Shown: positions 6,958 through 13,657 of the stretch, one piece after another
Numbering within the stretch: the stretch's first letter is position 1
Layout of the letters: each line of letters opens with the position of its first letter
DNA from: Sulfurovum sp.
GTDB lineage: Bacteria > Campylobacterota > Campylobacteria > Campylobacterales > Sulfurovaceae
Reading direction: 5' to 3'
NCBI GenBank assembly: GCA_020719895.1
Contig: DYPM01000030.1
Span: 1 to 17,195, forward strand
Length of the DNA: 17,195 nucleotides
The notes under the pieces: generated by a model
The model's database searches: none
The model's input: only the letters and a program-made list of their open reading frames with translations
Told to the model about the DNA's origin: nothing
Translations under genes and position numbers: made by a program

Positions 6958-7206
6958 ATGCCAAAAAGACAAATAACAGGTACTGTGATCAAAAAAGCTG
7001 GAGACAAAACAGCGACTCTTTTGGTGGAGCGAAAAGTACTACACCCAAGATACCACAAAACGGTCAAAAGATTTAAAAAATACCTTGTACACGACGAGAC
7101 AAACGATATTCAAGTGGGTGACACCATTACGGCAATTGAGTGTAGACCACTCTCTAAAACCAAAGCTTTTAGACTTCTTGATATTGTCAAGAGAGGAGAA
7201 GTGTAA
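6958..7206 (+). CDS. rpsQ: Ribosomal protein S17 (uS17)
   Basis: An 82-residue uS17, an OB-fold primary 16S rRNA-binding protein. MPKRQITGTVIKKAGDKTA is the expected strand-1 region, and VERKVLHPRYHKTVKRFKKY with HDETNDIQVGD carries the family core. It is of normal length. The stop TAA at 7204-7206 shares one base with the ATG of rplN. The ribosome site GGA in the 9-base gap after rpmC is modest, so coupling to rpmC is likely. Confidence 0.97.
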   Translation: MPKRQITGTVIKKAGDKTATLLVERKVLHPRYHKTVKRFKKYLVHDETNDIQVGDTITAIECRPLSKTKAFRLLDIVKRGEV

Positions 7207-7574
7207 TGATACAGAGTTTTACACGATTGACTGTAGCCGACAACAGTGGTGCCAAAGAGATTATGTGTATCAAAGTGCTTGGTGGCTCTAAAAGACGTTA
7301 TGCGACAGTAGGCGATGTCATTATCGCTTCTGTCAAAAAAGCACTTCCTACAGGAAAAGTCAAAAAAGGAAAAGTGGTCAAAGCGGTGGTGGTAAGAACC
7401 CACAAGGAGATCCAAAGAGATAACGGTTCGCTCATTCGATTCGATGATAATGCCGCAGTGATTATCGACGACAAAAGCAATCCAATCGGCACGCGTATTT
7501 TTGGTCCTGTAGCAAGAGAGACACGATATGCAGGATTTATGAAGATTGTTTCACTAGCGCCGGAGGTGTGGTAA
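7206..7574 (+). CDS. rplN: Ribosomal protein L14 (uL14)
   Basis: A 122-residue uL14, the standard length. It lies at the subunit interface and contacts L19, and is the docking site of silencing factor RsfS. MIQSFTRLTVADNSGAKE and then CIKVLGGSKRRYATVGD, with the C-terminal RIFGPVARE and FMKIVSLAPEVW, are diagnostic. Start and stop each overlap the neighbour by one base (rpsQ TAATG on the left, rplX on the right). GAGAGGAG just before the start is a strong ribosome site. Confidence 0.98.
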   Translation: MIQSFTRLTVADNSGAKEIMCIKVLGGSKRRYATVGDVIIASVKKALPTGKVKKGKVVKAVVVRTHKEIQRDNGSLIRFDDNAAVIIDDKSNPIGTRIFGPVARETRYAGFMKIVSLAPEVW

Positions 7575-7804
7575 TGGCAAAAATGAAAATCAAAAAAGGT
7601 GATCAGGTACAAGTGATTGCTGGTGATGACAAAGGCAAGACTGGAGTTGTTCTTCAGGTGTTGCCCAAAAATGAACAAGTGATTGTCGAAGGGTGCAAAT
7701 TGGTCAAAAAAGCAATTAAACCTACCGAGCAGAACAAAGAAGGTGGATTTGCACAAAAAGAGATGCCTATTCATGTTTCCAATGTAAAAAAAGTAGAGGC
7801 GTAA
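7574..7804 (+). CDS. rplX: Ribosomal protein L24 (uL24)
   Basis: A 76-residue uL24, one of the assembly-initiator proteins of the 50S subunit. The KOW motif is visible near the N-terminus as KKGDQVQVIAGDDKGKTGVV. It has the short Campylobacterota form without a long C-terminal extension. I choose ATG 7574 over the in-frame GTG at 7568: GGAGG at 7562-7566 is 7 bases from the ATG but only one from the GTG, and L24 normally starts MAxMKIKKGD. The ATG shares one base with the rplN stop. Confidence 0.95.
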   Translation: MAKMKIKKGDQVQVIAGDDKGKTGVVLQVLPKNEQVIVEGCKLVKKAIKPTEQNKEGGFAQKEMPIHVSNVKKVEA

Positions 7805-7808
7805 AACA

Positions 7809-8360
7809 ATGAGTAGAATGAAGCAAAAGTACAATGACATCGTACCCGCTCTTCGCGAAGAGTTGGGAATAGCAAATGCGATGCAGACACCGAAGCTTGA
7901 GAAGATCATTATCTCTGTAGGTGCAGGTGAAGAGGGCAAAGACTCTAAGTTGATTGAAAATATGAGAGGAACTATCTCTCTTATCGCAGGGCAAAAAGCG
8001 ATGATTACCAACGCCAAAAAATCAGTTGCGGGTTTCAAAGCAAGAGAAGGTGCACCTTCTGGTATTAAAGTAACACTTAGAGGTGAAAATATGTACAACT
8101 TTTTTGATAAGTTGGTTTCAATTGCACTTCCAAGAATGAAAGACTTCAGAGGTACGCCACGAAAAGGTTTCGATGGTAGAGGAAATTACAACTTTGGTTT
8201 GCAAGAGCAGATGATGTTTCCTGAAGTGTTGTTTGATAAGGTGATCAAAACGCACGGGATGAATATTACCATTGTTACAAGTGTCGAAGATGACAAGCAG
8301 GCATTTAAACTTCTTGAGAAGTTAGGTATGCCTTTTGCGAAAGGAAGAACCAATGGCTAA
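7809..8360 (+). CDS. rplE: Ribosomal protein L5 (uL5)
   Basis: A 183-residue uL5, which binds 5S rRNA and contacts P-site tRNA. Recognisable blocks are MKQKYNDIVPALREELG, PKLEKIIISVGAGE, LIAGQKAMITNAKKSVAGFK, and the C-terminal RGNYNFGLQEQMMFPE. Length is close to the usual 179-181. The start at 7809 has GAGG 9 bases upstream; an ATG three codons later is possible. The stop overlaps the rpsN start by 8 bases. Confidence 0.97.
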   Translation: MSRMKQKYNDIVPALREELGIANAMQTPKLEKIIISVGAGEEGKDSKLIENMRGTISLIAGQKAMITNAKKSVAGFKAREGAPSGIKVTLRGENMYNFFDKLVSIALPRMKDFRGTPRKGFDGRGNYNFGLQEQMMFPEVLFDKVIKTHGMNITIVTSVEDDKQAFKLLEKLGMPFAKGRTNG

Positions 8361-8538
8361 AAAGTCAATGATCAATAAGCAAAAAAGAAAACCAAAATTC
8401 TCTACACAAGCTTATACGCGATGCACCATCTGTGGTAGACCACACTCTGTGTATAGAGATTTTGGAATTTGTCGTATTTGTTTGAGAAAAATGGGCAATG
8501 AGGGATTAATCCCTGGTTTACGTAAAGCAAGCTGGTAA
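8353..8538 (+). CDS. rpsN: Ribosomal protein S14, zinc-binding type (uS14)
   Basis: A 61-residue short-form uS14 of the 30S head. Two CxxC pairs, Cys24/Cys27 in CTIC and Cys40/Cys43 in CRIC, form the zinc ribbon of the C+ type; the C-terminus GLIPGLRKASW is the family signature. The true start is ATG 8353 (MAKKSM), inside the end of rplE by 8 bases, with AAAGGAAG just upstream; an earlier in-frame ATG at 8335 would add MRKEEP, which is only rplE sequence read in another frame. Zinc-form S14 at this place is normal for Campylobacterota. Confidence 0.97.
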   Translation: MAKKSMINKQKRKPKFSTQAYTRCTICGRPHSVYRDFGICRICLRKMGNEGLIPGLRKASW

Positions 8539-8550
8539 GGAGTAGAAGAA

Positions 8551-8946
8551 ATGATGACTGATATTATGGCAGACTCTCTGACTCGAATCAGAAATGCTGG
8601 ACAAAGAAGACTTGATACCACTACACTTCTCCACTCTAAAATGGTGGAGTCTGTTGTTGCTATTCTTGTAAACAAAGGCTACCTTGAGAGCTACTCCGTC
8701 AAAGAAGATGGCAACAAAAAAACTATCGATGTAGTACTCAAATATAATGAAAAAGAGAAGAGCGTGATTAATGAAGTGAAAAAGATCTCCAAGCCAGGAC
8801 GACGTATCCACAAAGGCAAAGATGAGATTAGAACATTCAAAAATGGATATGGTACTTTGGTAATTTCGACAAGCCAAGGTGTTTTGCCAAACGATGAAGC
8901 GTACAAGCGCGGTGTCGGTGGTGAAGTGATCTGTAGTATTTGGTAA
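8551..8946 (+). CDS. rpsH: Ribosomal protein S8 (uS8)
   Basis: A 131-residue uS8, a primary 16S rRNA-binding protein of the central domain; in E. coli it represses the spc operon. The N-terminus MADSLTRIRNAGQRR and the C-terminal STSQGVLPNDEAYKRGVGGE with CSIW are typical. Two adjacent ATGs exist (8551 and 8554); AAGGAG at 8537-8542 is 8 bases from the first, so I use 8551. rplF starts 10 bases after the stop, with AAGGAGAG between. Confidence 0.97.
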   Translation: MMTDIMADSLTRIRNAGQRRLDTTTLLHSKMVESVVAILVNKGYLESYSVKEDGNKKTIDVVLKYNEKEKSVINEVKKISKPGRRIHKGKDEIRTFKNGYGTLVISTSQGVLPNDEAYKRGVGGEVICSIW

Positions 8947-8956
8947 GGAGAGTTCT

Positions 8957-9493
8957 ATGTCAAGAGTAGGAAAACAACCTGTTAGCGTGGCAAAAGGAAT
9001 CAATGTATTGCTTGATGGTACATGTATTATTGTCACAAAAGGAAAACTCGAGAAGAGACTTGAAACTCACGGACGCGTCAATATCACCATTGATGGAGCA
9101 AGTGTGAGTTTTGGAAATATTGGAGAGGACAAACAATCTCGTGCTTATTGGGGAACATATCGTTCTCTTTTTAACAACATCATTGTGGGTCTTGATCAAG
9201 GATACAGTAAAACTCTCGAAATCAACGGAGTTGGTTACAGAGCAGCAGTAAACGGTAAAAACCTTACACTTCAGCTTGGTTTTTCGCATCCTGTTGAGTA
9301 TCCAATCCCCGAAGGATTAGAGATTAGCGTAGACAAAAACGTCATCTTGGTAAAAGGTGCGGACAAACAAGCGGTAGGACAAGCGGCGGCTGAAATTCGA
9401 GAATTTAGACCACCAGAACCATATAAAGGCAAGGGAGTCAAGTACAGCACTGAAACGATTCTCAGAAAAGCCGGTAAGTCGTCTAAAAAGTAA
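8957..9493 (+). CDS. rplF: Ribosomal protein L6 (uL6)
   Basis: A 178-residue uL6, two similar alpha/beta domains near the factor-binding site of the 50S subunit. MSRVGKQPVSVAKGINV opens it, and the second domain ends with the signature FRPPEPYKGKGVKYS, followed by a basic tail TILRKAGKSSKK. It is the usual length. It follows rpsH after 10 bases with a good AAGGAG site and is followed by rplR after 10 bases. Confidence 0.98.
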   Translation: MSRVGKQPVSVAKGINVLLDGTCIIVTKGKLEKRLETHGRVNITIDGASVSFGNIGEDKQSRAYWGTYRSLFNNIIVGLDQGYSKTLEINGVGYRAAVNGKNLTLQLGFSHPVEYPIPEGLEISVDKNVILVKGADKQAVGQAAAEIREFRPPEPYKGKGVKYSTETILRKAGKSSKK

Positions 9494-9503
9494 GGGATAG
9501 CAG

Positions 9504-9860
9504 ATGTTAAAAAGTATTCAAAAAACAAAAAATAGACTTCGCTCCCAAAGAAAAATGAGAGTAAGAGGCAGAATTTTTGGCACAGAGACACTTCCAAGAG
9601 TGAGTGTTTTCCGTTCCAATAAGCACTTCTATGCACAAGCAATTAATGATAATTTAGGTATCACGATTGCAGCAGTAGACGGTAGAAAAATGGATCTTAA
9701 AGCTAACAAAGAAGATGTGAAGCAAATCGCAATCGCGTTGGCAAAACAGCTTGAAGAGAAAAAAATCGACACAATCGTGTTTGATAGAAACGGTTACCTT
9801 TATCATGGCGTGGTTGCTTCATTTGCAGATGCCCTTAGAGAAGCCGGAATGAAATTTTAA
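9504..9860 (+). CDS. rplR: Ribosomal protein L18 (uL18)
   Basis: A 118-residue uL18, which binds 5S rRNA together with L5. The basic N-terminus RLRSQRKMRVRGRIFGT and the block PRVSVFRSNKHFYAQAI are characteristic, as is the C-terminal DRNGYLYHGVVASFADALRE. It is of normal length and intact. GGGATAG upstream gives a reasonable ribosome site after the rplF stop. rpsE starts 9 bases after its stop. Confidence 0.97.
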   Translation: MLKSIQKTKNRLRSQRKMRVRGRIFGTETLPRVSVFRSNKHFYAQAINDNLGITIAAVDGRKMDLKANKEDVKQIAIALAKQLEEKKIDTIVFDRNGYLYHGVVASFADALREAGMKF

Positions 9861-9869
9861 GGATAAGCG

Positions 9870-10316
9870 ATGCAACACGAGCAAGTAGAAAAAGAATTTG
9901 AAGAAGTGATTGTAAACATCGGACGTGTTGTCAAGGTTGTCAAGGGAGGTAGACGTTTTCGATTTACCGCTCTTGTTGTTATCGGAGACAGAAACGGTAC
10001 GATTGGATATGGATATGGAAAAGCCAAAGAGGTACCAGATGCAATCAAAAAAGCAGTAGATGATGCGAAAAAAAATATAGTTACTGTCAAAATCAAAGGC
10101 ACAACGATTGCACATGATATTGAACAAAAATTCAATGCAAGTCATATTATTCTCAAACCAGCTAGCGAAGGTACAGGCGTAATTGCAGGCGGTGCCGCAC
10201 GTCCTGTATTGGAGCTTGCAGGATATAAAGATATTTTGACAAAATCAATTGGATCTAACAATCCAAACAATCTTGTGAGAGCAACCATCGAAGCACTCAC
10301 AAGAATCAAAGCCTAA
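9870..10316 (+). CDS. rpsE: Ribosomal protein S5 (uS5)
   Basis: A 148-residue uS5, part of the mRNA entry channel with helicase and accuracy roles (in E. coli, ram and spectinomycin-resistance changes map here). The double-stranded RNA-binding-like domain carries VVKGGRRFRFTALVVIGD at residues 23-40, then GYGYGKAKEVPDAIKKA. The C-terminal part has AGGAARPVLELAGYKDI and GSNNPNNLVRATIEAL. It is slightly shorter than the E. coli protein (167), mostly at the N-terminus. AAGGAT lies 5 bases before the ATG. Confidence 0.98.
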   Translation: MQHEQVEKEFEEVIVNIGRVVKVVKGGRRFRFTALVVIGDRNGTIGYGYGKAKEVPDAIKKAVDDAKKNIVTVKIKGTTIAHDIEQKFNASHIILKPASEGTGVIAGGAARPVLELAGYKDILTKSIGSNNPNNLVRATIEALTRIKA

Positions 10317-10326
10317 GGGGTAAAGC

Positions 10327-10761
10327 ATGGCACTACATAATTTACAACCCGCACCAGGTTCTACCCGTAACCGTAAAAGAATCGGACGTGGTCAAGGTTC
10401 AGGTACAGGAAAAACTGCAGGAAAAGGTCACAAAGGACAAAAAGCAAGAAAAGGCTACAACACCAAACGAAACTTCGAAGGTGGGCAGATGCCACTTGCA
10501 AGACGACTACCAAAAGTTGGTTTTACTTCAAGAGTCATCAAGCCACATGTTATCAATATCGAAAAAGCACCAAAAGTAGCAGCACTTGAAGTGATCACAA
10601 TTGAAAACATTAGAGCAGTACATACACTTGCAAAAAGCGTAACCAAAGTCAAACTCATCGGTAAATCTGCCAAAGATTTGATAGCAAAAATCCAAGATGA
10701 AGCAGTGACTGTCACTGGCACAACTGATAACAACGATGCTGTTGTAACAAGCGGTGAGTAG
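10327..10761 (+). CDS. rplO: Ribosomal protein L15 (uL15)
   Basis: A 144-residue uL15, a late-assembly protein that threads through 23S rRNA. The Gly-rich basic N-terminus GRGQGSGTGKTAGKGHKGQK (residues 20-39) and the block EGGQMPLARRLPKVGF are diagnostic. The C-terminal end (after about residue 120) is less conserved and ends in a Thr/Asn/Asp-rich segment (GTTDNNDAVVTSGE) instead of the common AxEAxGG type ending. A strong AAGGGG site precedes it. secY starts two bases after its stop. Confidence 0.97.
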   Translation: MALHNLQPAPGSTRNRKRIGRGQGSGTGKTAGKGHKGQKARKGYNTKRNFEGGQMPLARRLPKVGFTSRVIKPHVINIEKAPKVAALEVITIENIRAVHTLAKSVTKVKLIGKSAKDLIAKIQDEAVTVTGTTDNNDAVVTSGE

Positions 10762-10763
10762 TC

Positions 10764-12026
10764 ATGGGTAACGCTTTAGCTCATAAGATCCTCGTCACTT
10801 TGGGATTTTTGTTGGCTTATAGGATTTTGGCCTATATTCCAACACCTGGAGTTGATCTTGATGTCATTAAAGAGTTCTTCGATACCAATGCCAATAATGG
10901 TATTGGTATGCTTAGTATGTTTTCGGGCGGTGCTGTAGAGCGTCTAAGTATTATCTCTTTGGGCATCATGCCTTATATTACTGCTTCTATCGTCATGGAG
11001 CTTCTTTCTACTACTTTCCACTCTTTGGGTCAAATGAAAAAAGAGCGTGACGGAATGCAAAAATATATGCAGATTATTCGTTATTTCACTATTTTTATCA
11101 CGTTGATTCAGGCGATTGGTGTCTCTATGGGACTTCAGAGTATGACAGGACATAATGGAAATAGTGCTGTGATGATTGATCCTATGATGTTTACAGTCGT
11201 TACTACTTTCTCAATGCTTTCAGGAACAATGCTTTTGATGTGGATCGGTGAACAGATCACCCAAAAAGGGATCGGTAATGGCATTTCGCTGATCATTTTT
11301 GCAGGGATTGTATCAGGTATTCCTGCGGGTATCTCCAACACAGTGCGTGCGGTGAATGCAGGTGAGATGAGCTTTATTGCGGTACTTGCGATTTTTGCGA
11401 TTATGATTGCAACCATTGTGGCGATTATCTATGTGGAGTTGGGTGAGAGACGAATCCCGATCTCTTACTCTCGTAAAACAATGATGAAATATCAAAATAA
11501 AAGAGTAATGAATTACATTCCGATCAAGATGAATCTATCAGGAGTCATTCCTCCAATTTTTGCTTCGGCAGTATTGATGTTTCCTCTTACTATGTTACAG
11601 TCAAGTAGTTCTGAGATTGCAACAGCGATTGCTGACACTCTCTCTCCGGGTGGTGTGGTGTTTAATATCGCAACCTTTGGATTGGTGATGTTTTTTGCCT
11701 TTTTTTATGCTTCTATTGCATTTAATGCCAAAGATATTGCTGACAATCTCAAACGTCAAGGTGGATTTATCCCCGGCGTAAGACCAGGCGAACACACTCG
11801 AGAATTTCTTAATGAAGTCGCAAGTCGTTTGACGGGTTCTGGAGCGATCTATTTGGCTCTTATCTCCACAGCACCATTTGCGATTGTCTCAAGTATTGGG
11901 GCAAGCTTCTATTTTGGTGGTGTTGCGGTGCTGATTATTGTGCAGGTGGCACTTGACACCATGCGTAAAATCGAAGCACAACGTACTATGAATCAGTACG
12001 ATACATTAGGCAACATGGGTCTCTAA
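10764..12026 (+). CDS. secY: SecY, protein-conducting channel of the Sec translocase
   Basis: A 420-residue, strongly hydrophobic inner-membrane protein with the layout of ten membrane segments expected for SecY, the pore partner of SecE and SecG that SecA or ribosomes feed. SecY signatures seen include IPTPGVD (25-31), the plug and TM2 block LSMFSGGAVERLSIISLGIM (50-69) with PYITASIVMEL, IGNGISLIIFAGIVSGIP (170-187), the C4 loop GERRIPISYSRK (227-238), and the C5 loop IPGVRPGEHT (336-345) with Arg340 matching the functionally critical Arg357 of E. coli. It is two bases after rplO, its ribosome site (GGTGAG) being inside that gene, and overlaps map by one base. Confidence 0.98.
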   Translation: MGNALAHKILVTLGFLLAYRILAYIPTPGVDLDVIKEFFDTNANNGIGMLSMFSGGAVERLSIISLGIMPYITASIVMELLSTTFHSLGQMKKERDGMQKYMQIIRYFTIFITLIQAIGVSMGLQSMTGHNGNSAVMIDPMMFTVVTTFSMLSGTMLLMWIGEQITQKGIGNGISLIIFAGIVSGIPAGISNTVRAVNAGEMSFIAVLAIFAIMIATIVAIIYVELGERRIPISYSRKTMMKYQNKRVMNYIPIKMNLSGVIPPIFASAVLMFPLTMLQSSSSEIATAIADTLSPGGVVFNIATFGLVMFFAFFYASIAFNAKDIADNLKRQGGFIPGVRPGEHTREFLNEVASRLTGSGAIYLALISTAPFAIVSSIGASFYFGGVAVLIIVQVALDTMRKIEAQRTMNQYDTLGNMGL

Positions 12027-12781
12027 TGGCAATTACTCTTAGAAAACCAAACGAAATCGCCAAGCTTCAACATGCTGGCGGAATCGTAGCCAAAACACTT
12101 CACTATCTTAAAACCCAAATCAAACCTGGCATGACACTTCGAGAAATTGATACGATCGGCGACAGATATGTTAGAGAGTTGGGAGCTATTCCTTCTTTTA
12201 AAGGTCTCTATGGTTTTAGTGGATCAATTTGTACTTCGCTCAATGAAGTGTGTATTCATGGTGTTCCAAACGATATAGTGATCAAAGAAGGCGATATTCT
12301 TGGTTTGGATATCGGTACAAAACTTGATGGTTATTATGGCGATGCTGCGATAACGATTCCTGTTGGCGCTATCTCTGACGCGGATGAAGCATTGATTGCG
12401 TGTGCTAAAGATGCTCTTTATGTTGCAATTGAGGCGATTAGAGTCGAAATGCGTTTTAAAGAGTTGAGCAAAATATTAGAAGATTTTATTAGATCACGAG
12501 GATTTGTACCATTGCGAAACTACTGTGGTCATGGCATTGGTACTTTGCCTCACAGCGAACCAGAGATTCCCAATTATCTTGATGGCAAACCAAACCAAGG
12601 ACCTAAAATAAAAAATGGTATGGTGTTTTGTATCGAGCCGATGATTTGTCAAACATCAGGTGTCGCCAAAGTGCTTGCAGACAAATGGTCTGTAGTGAGT
12701 GAAGACGGGTTGCGTACTAGTCATTACGAACATCAAGTCGCAGTGATAGACGGCAAAGCGGTGATTCTTACAGAATTGTAA
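12026..12781 (+). CDS. map: Methionine aminopeptidase type I
   Basis: A 251-residue pita-bread-fold metalloprotease that removes the initiator Met from nascent proteins. All five metal ligands are present: Asp95 (GLDIG), Asp106 (YYGDAA), His169 (CGHGIG), Glu204 (CIEPM) and Glu235 (HYEHQ). Substrate-binding His79 (CIHGVP) and His176 (PHSEPEIPN) are also there. It lacks the N-terminal zinc-finger or linker extensions of other MetAP classes, so it is class Ia. Placement between secY and infA is the standard bacterial order. The ATG overlaps the secY stop by one base (TAATG). Confidence 0.98.
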   Translation: MAITLRKPNEIAKLQHAGGIVAKTLHYLKTQIKPGMTLREIDTIGDRYVRELGAIPSFKGLYGFSGSICTSLNEVCIHGVPNDIVIKEGDILGLDIGTKLDGYYGDAAITIPVGAISDADEALIACAKDALYVAIEAIRVEMRFKELSKILEDFIRSRGFVPLRNYCGHGIGTLPHSEPEIPNYLDGKPNQGPKIKNGMVFCIEPMICQTSGVAKVLADKWSVVSEDGLRTSHYEHQVAVIDGKAVILTEL

Positions 12782-12806
12782 TAGTGTATTCATCAAAGGA
12801 AAACCC

Positions 12807-13025
12807 ATGGCAAAAGATGACGTGATCGAGATTGACGGCAAAGTGGTGGAGGCATTACCCAATGCGACCTTTAGAGTAGAGCTGACCAATGGTCATATTG
12901 TATTGTGTCATATCGCGGGTAAAATGCGTATGCACTACATCAAAATCCTCCCAGGCGACCAAGTGAAAGTAGAACTCACCCCTTACAGCCTTGACAAAGG
13001 GCGAATCACTTTTAGATACAAATAA
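12807..13025 (+). CDS. infA: Translation initiation factor IF-1
   Basis: A 72-residue protein made of a single S1/OB domain, the standard IF-1 length. MAKDDVIEIDGKVVEALPNA, then FRVELTNGHIVLCHIAGKMR, and the C-terminal LTPYSLDKGRITFRYK are diagnostic. IF-1 occupies the A site of the 30S subunit during initiation. It has AAGGA 6 bases upstream, within a 25-base gap after map. It is the last housekeeping gene visible. In H. pylori and C. jejuni infA is, as I recall, followed by rpmJ and rpsM; here a hairpin and a modification operon follow instead. Confidence 0.98.
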   Translation: MAKDDVIEIDGKVVEALPNATFRVELTNGHIVLCHIAGKMRMHYIKILPGDQVKVELTPYSLDKGRITFRYK

Positions 13026-13041
13026 TCCCCCTGCAAGACCA

Positions 13042-13089
13042 CTCCGAAATAGTATCGGAGGCGTCGTAACTTAATCTTCTTCTTTTTTT
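13042..13089 (+). terminator. Hairpin plus T-rich stretch after infA, weak terminator candidate
   Basis: CTCCGA (13042-13047) pairs perfectly with TCGGAG (13055-13060) around a 7-base loop; an outer GAC/GTC pairing (13037-13039 with 13063-13065) can extend it across an internal loop. A T-rich run (TCTTCTTCTTTTTTT) ends at 13089, but it is separated from the stem by more than ten bases, so this is not a textbook intrinsic terminator. It marks the boundary between the ribosomal operon and the AT-rich modification genes. It could equally be a processing or regulatory stem. Confidence 0.35.
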
Positions 13090-13105
13090 ATCAATATTTA
13101 TATCG

Positions 13106-13111
13106 TAAAAT
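13106..13111 (+). promoter_or_regulatory. Possible -10 element of the modification operon
   Basis: TAAAAT follows a strongly T-rich stretch (13081-13104, including TTTATATC). This is the loose form of a Campylobacterota promoter without a -35 box, and would start transcription near 13118, leaving almost no leader before ATG 13127. TATATC just upstream is an alternative that gives a longer leader. Pattern-based only; the cluster could instead be read through from infA. Confidence 0.25.
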
Positions 13112-13126
13112 CAAATGAGGTTCTTG

Positions 13127-13657
13127 ATGGCAAAATTTAATGATTTGGATATCTCAAGACGGCAAGAGTGCGATATAAACACGGACTCTCTTTGGCTTAT
13201 AAATGAAAGGGATAAAAGTGGTAAACATAAAAATATTTACCATGGAAATTTTATTCCACAAATTCCAAATCAACTTATCAGACGATATACGCGAGAATTT
13301 GATGTTATTTTAGAACCATTTATGGGAAGCGGAACGACACTTTTTGAGTGTGAGAAATTGGGACGAAAATATATCGGTTTTGATATAAATCCAGCTATGC
13401 TTGAATATGTAAATGGAGCTATGAGTGATGGAAAATATGAAAGTAATTTTTATATAAATCATTGTAATAGTTTGGATAATAATCAAGTGGATGAGAATAT
13501 CCAAAATGCAAATGAAAAATTGGGAACCAAAGGTGTTCAGTTCGTACTTATGCACCCACCTTATATGGATATAGTGAAATTTACAGATGATGTTAATGAT
13601 ATGTCAAAGATAGATAATATCAATGAATTTGTGAAAAAGTTTATGGAGGTTAAATGA
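13127..13657 (+). CDS. Truncated amino (N4-cytosine or N6-adenine) DNA methyltransferase
   Basis: A 176-residue remnant of a DNA amino-methyltransferase. In order it shows SLWLINERDKSGKHKN, YHGNFIPQIPNQLIRRY, the SAM-binding motif I EPFMGSGTT (FMGSGTT at residues 65-71), YIGFDINP with the acidic motif II Asp, and a catalytic motif IV variant LMHPPYMDIVKF (HPPY at 143-146, where most enzymes have D/N/S-PP-Y/F). Motif I precedes motif IV. The protein stops about 30 residues after HPPY, so the strands with motifs V-VIII are missing and no rescue is visible in other frames; it is probably inactive. I start at ATG 13127 because GAGG lies 6 bases upstream; an in-frame ATG at 13115 has no ribosome site. 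The stop overlaps the next gene as ATGA. Confidence 0.8.
   Translation: MAKFNDLDISRRQECDINTDSLWLINERDKSGKHKNIYHGNFIPQIPNQLIRRYTREFDVILEPFMGSGTTLFECEKLGRKYIGFDINPAMLEYVNGAMSDGKYESNFYINHCNSLDNNQVDENIQNANEKLGTKGVQFVLMHPPYMDIVKFTDDVNDMSKIDNINEFVKKFMEVK

Noticed and set aside
7298..8098. 266-codon open frame on the minus strand opposite rplN, rplX and rplE
   Set aside because: It is antisense to three firmly identified ribosomal genes, its translation resembles no family, and it has no promoter or ribosome site that I can see. It reflects codon bias of the genes opposite.
13026..13126. A hidden rpmJ (L36, about 37 residues) or other small gene in the infA downstream gap
   Set aside because: No frame shows the Cys/His pattern or basic composition of L36, and no small frame with a ribosome site is present.
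13115..13126. ATG 13115 as the start of the truncated methyltransferase
   Set aside because: No ribosome site precedes it. Its own bases supply the GAGG site for ATG 13127.
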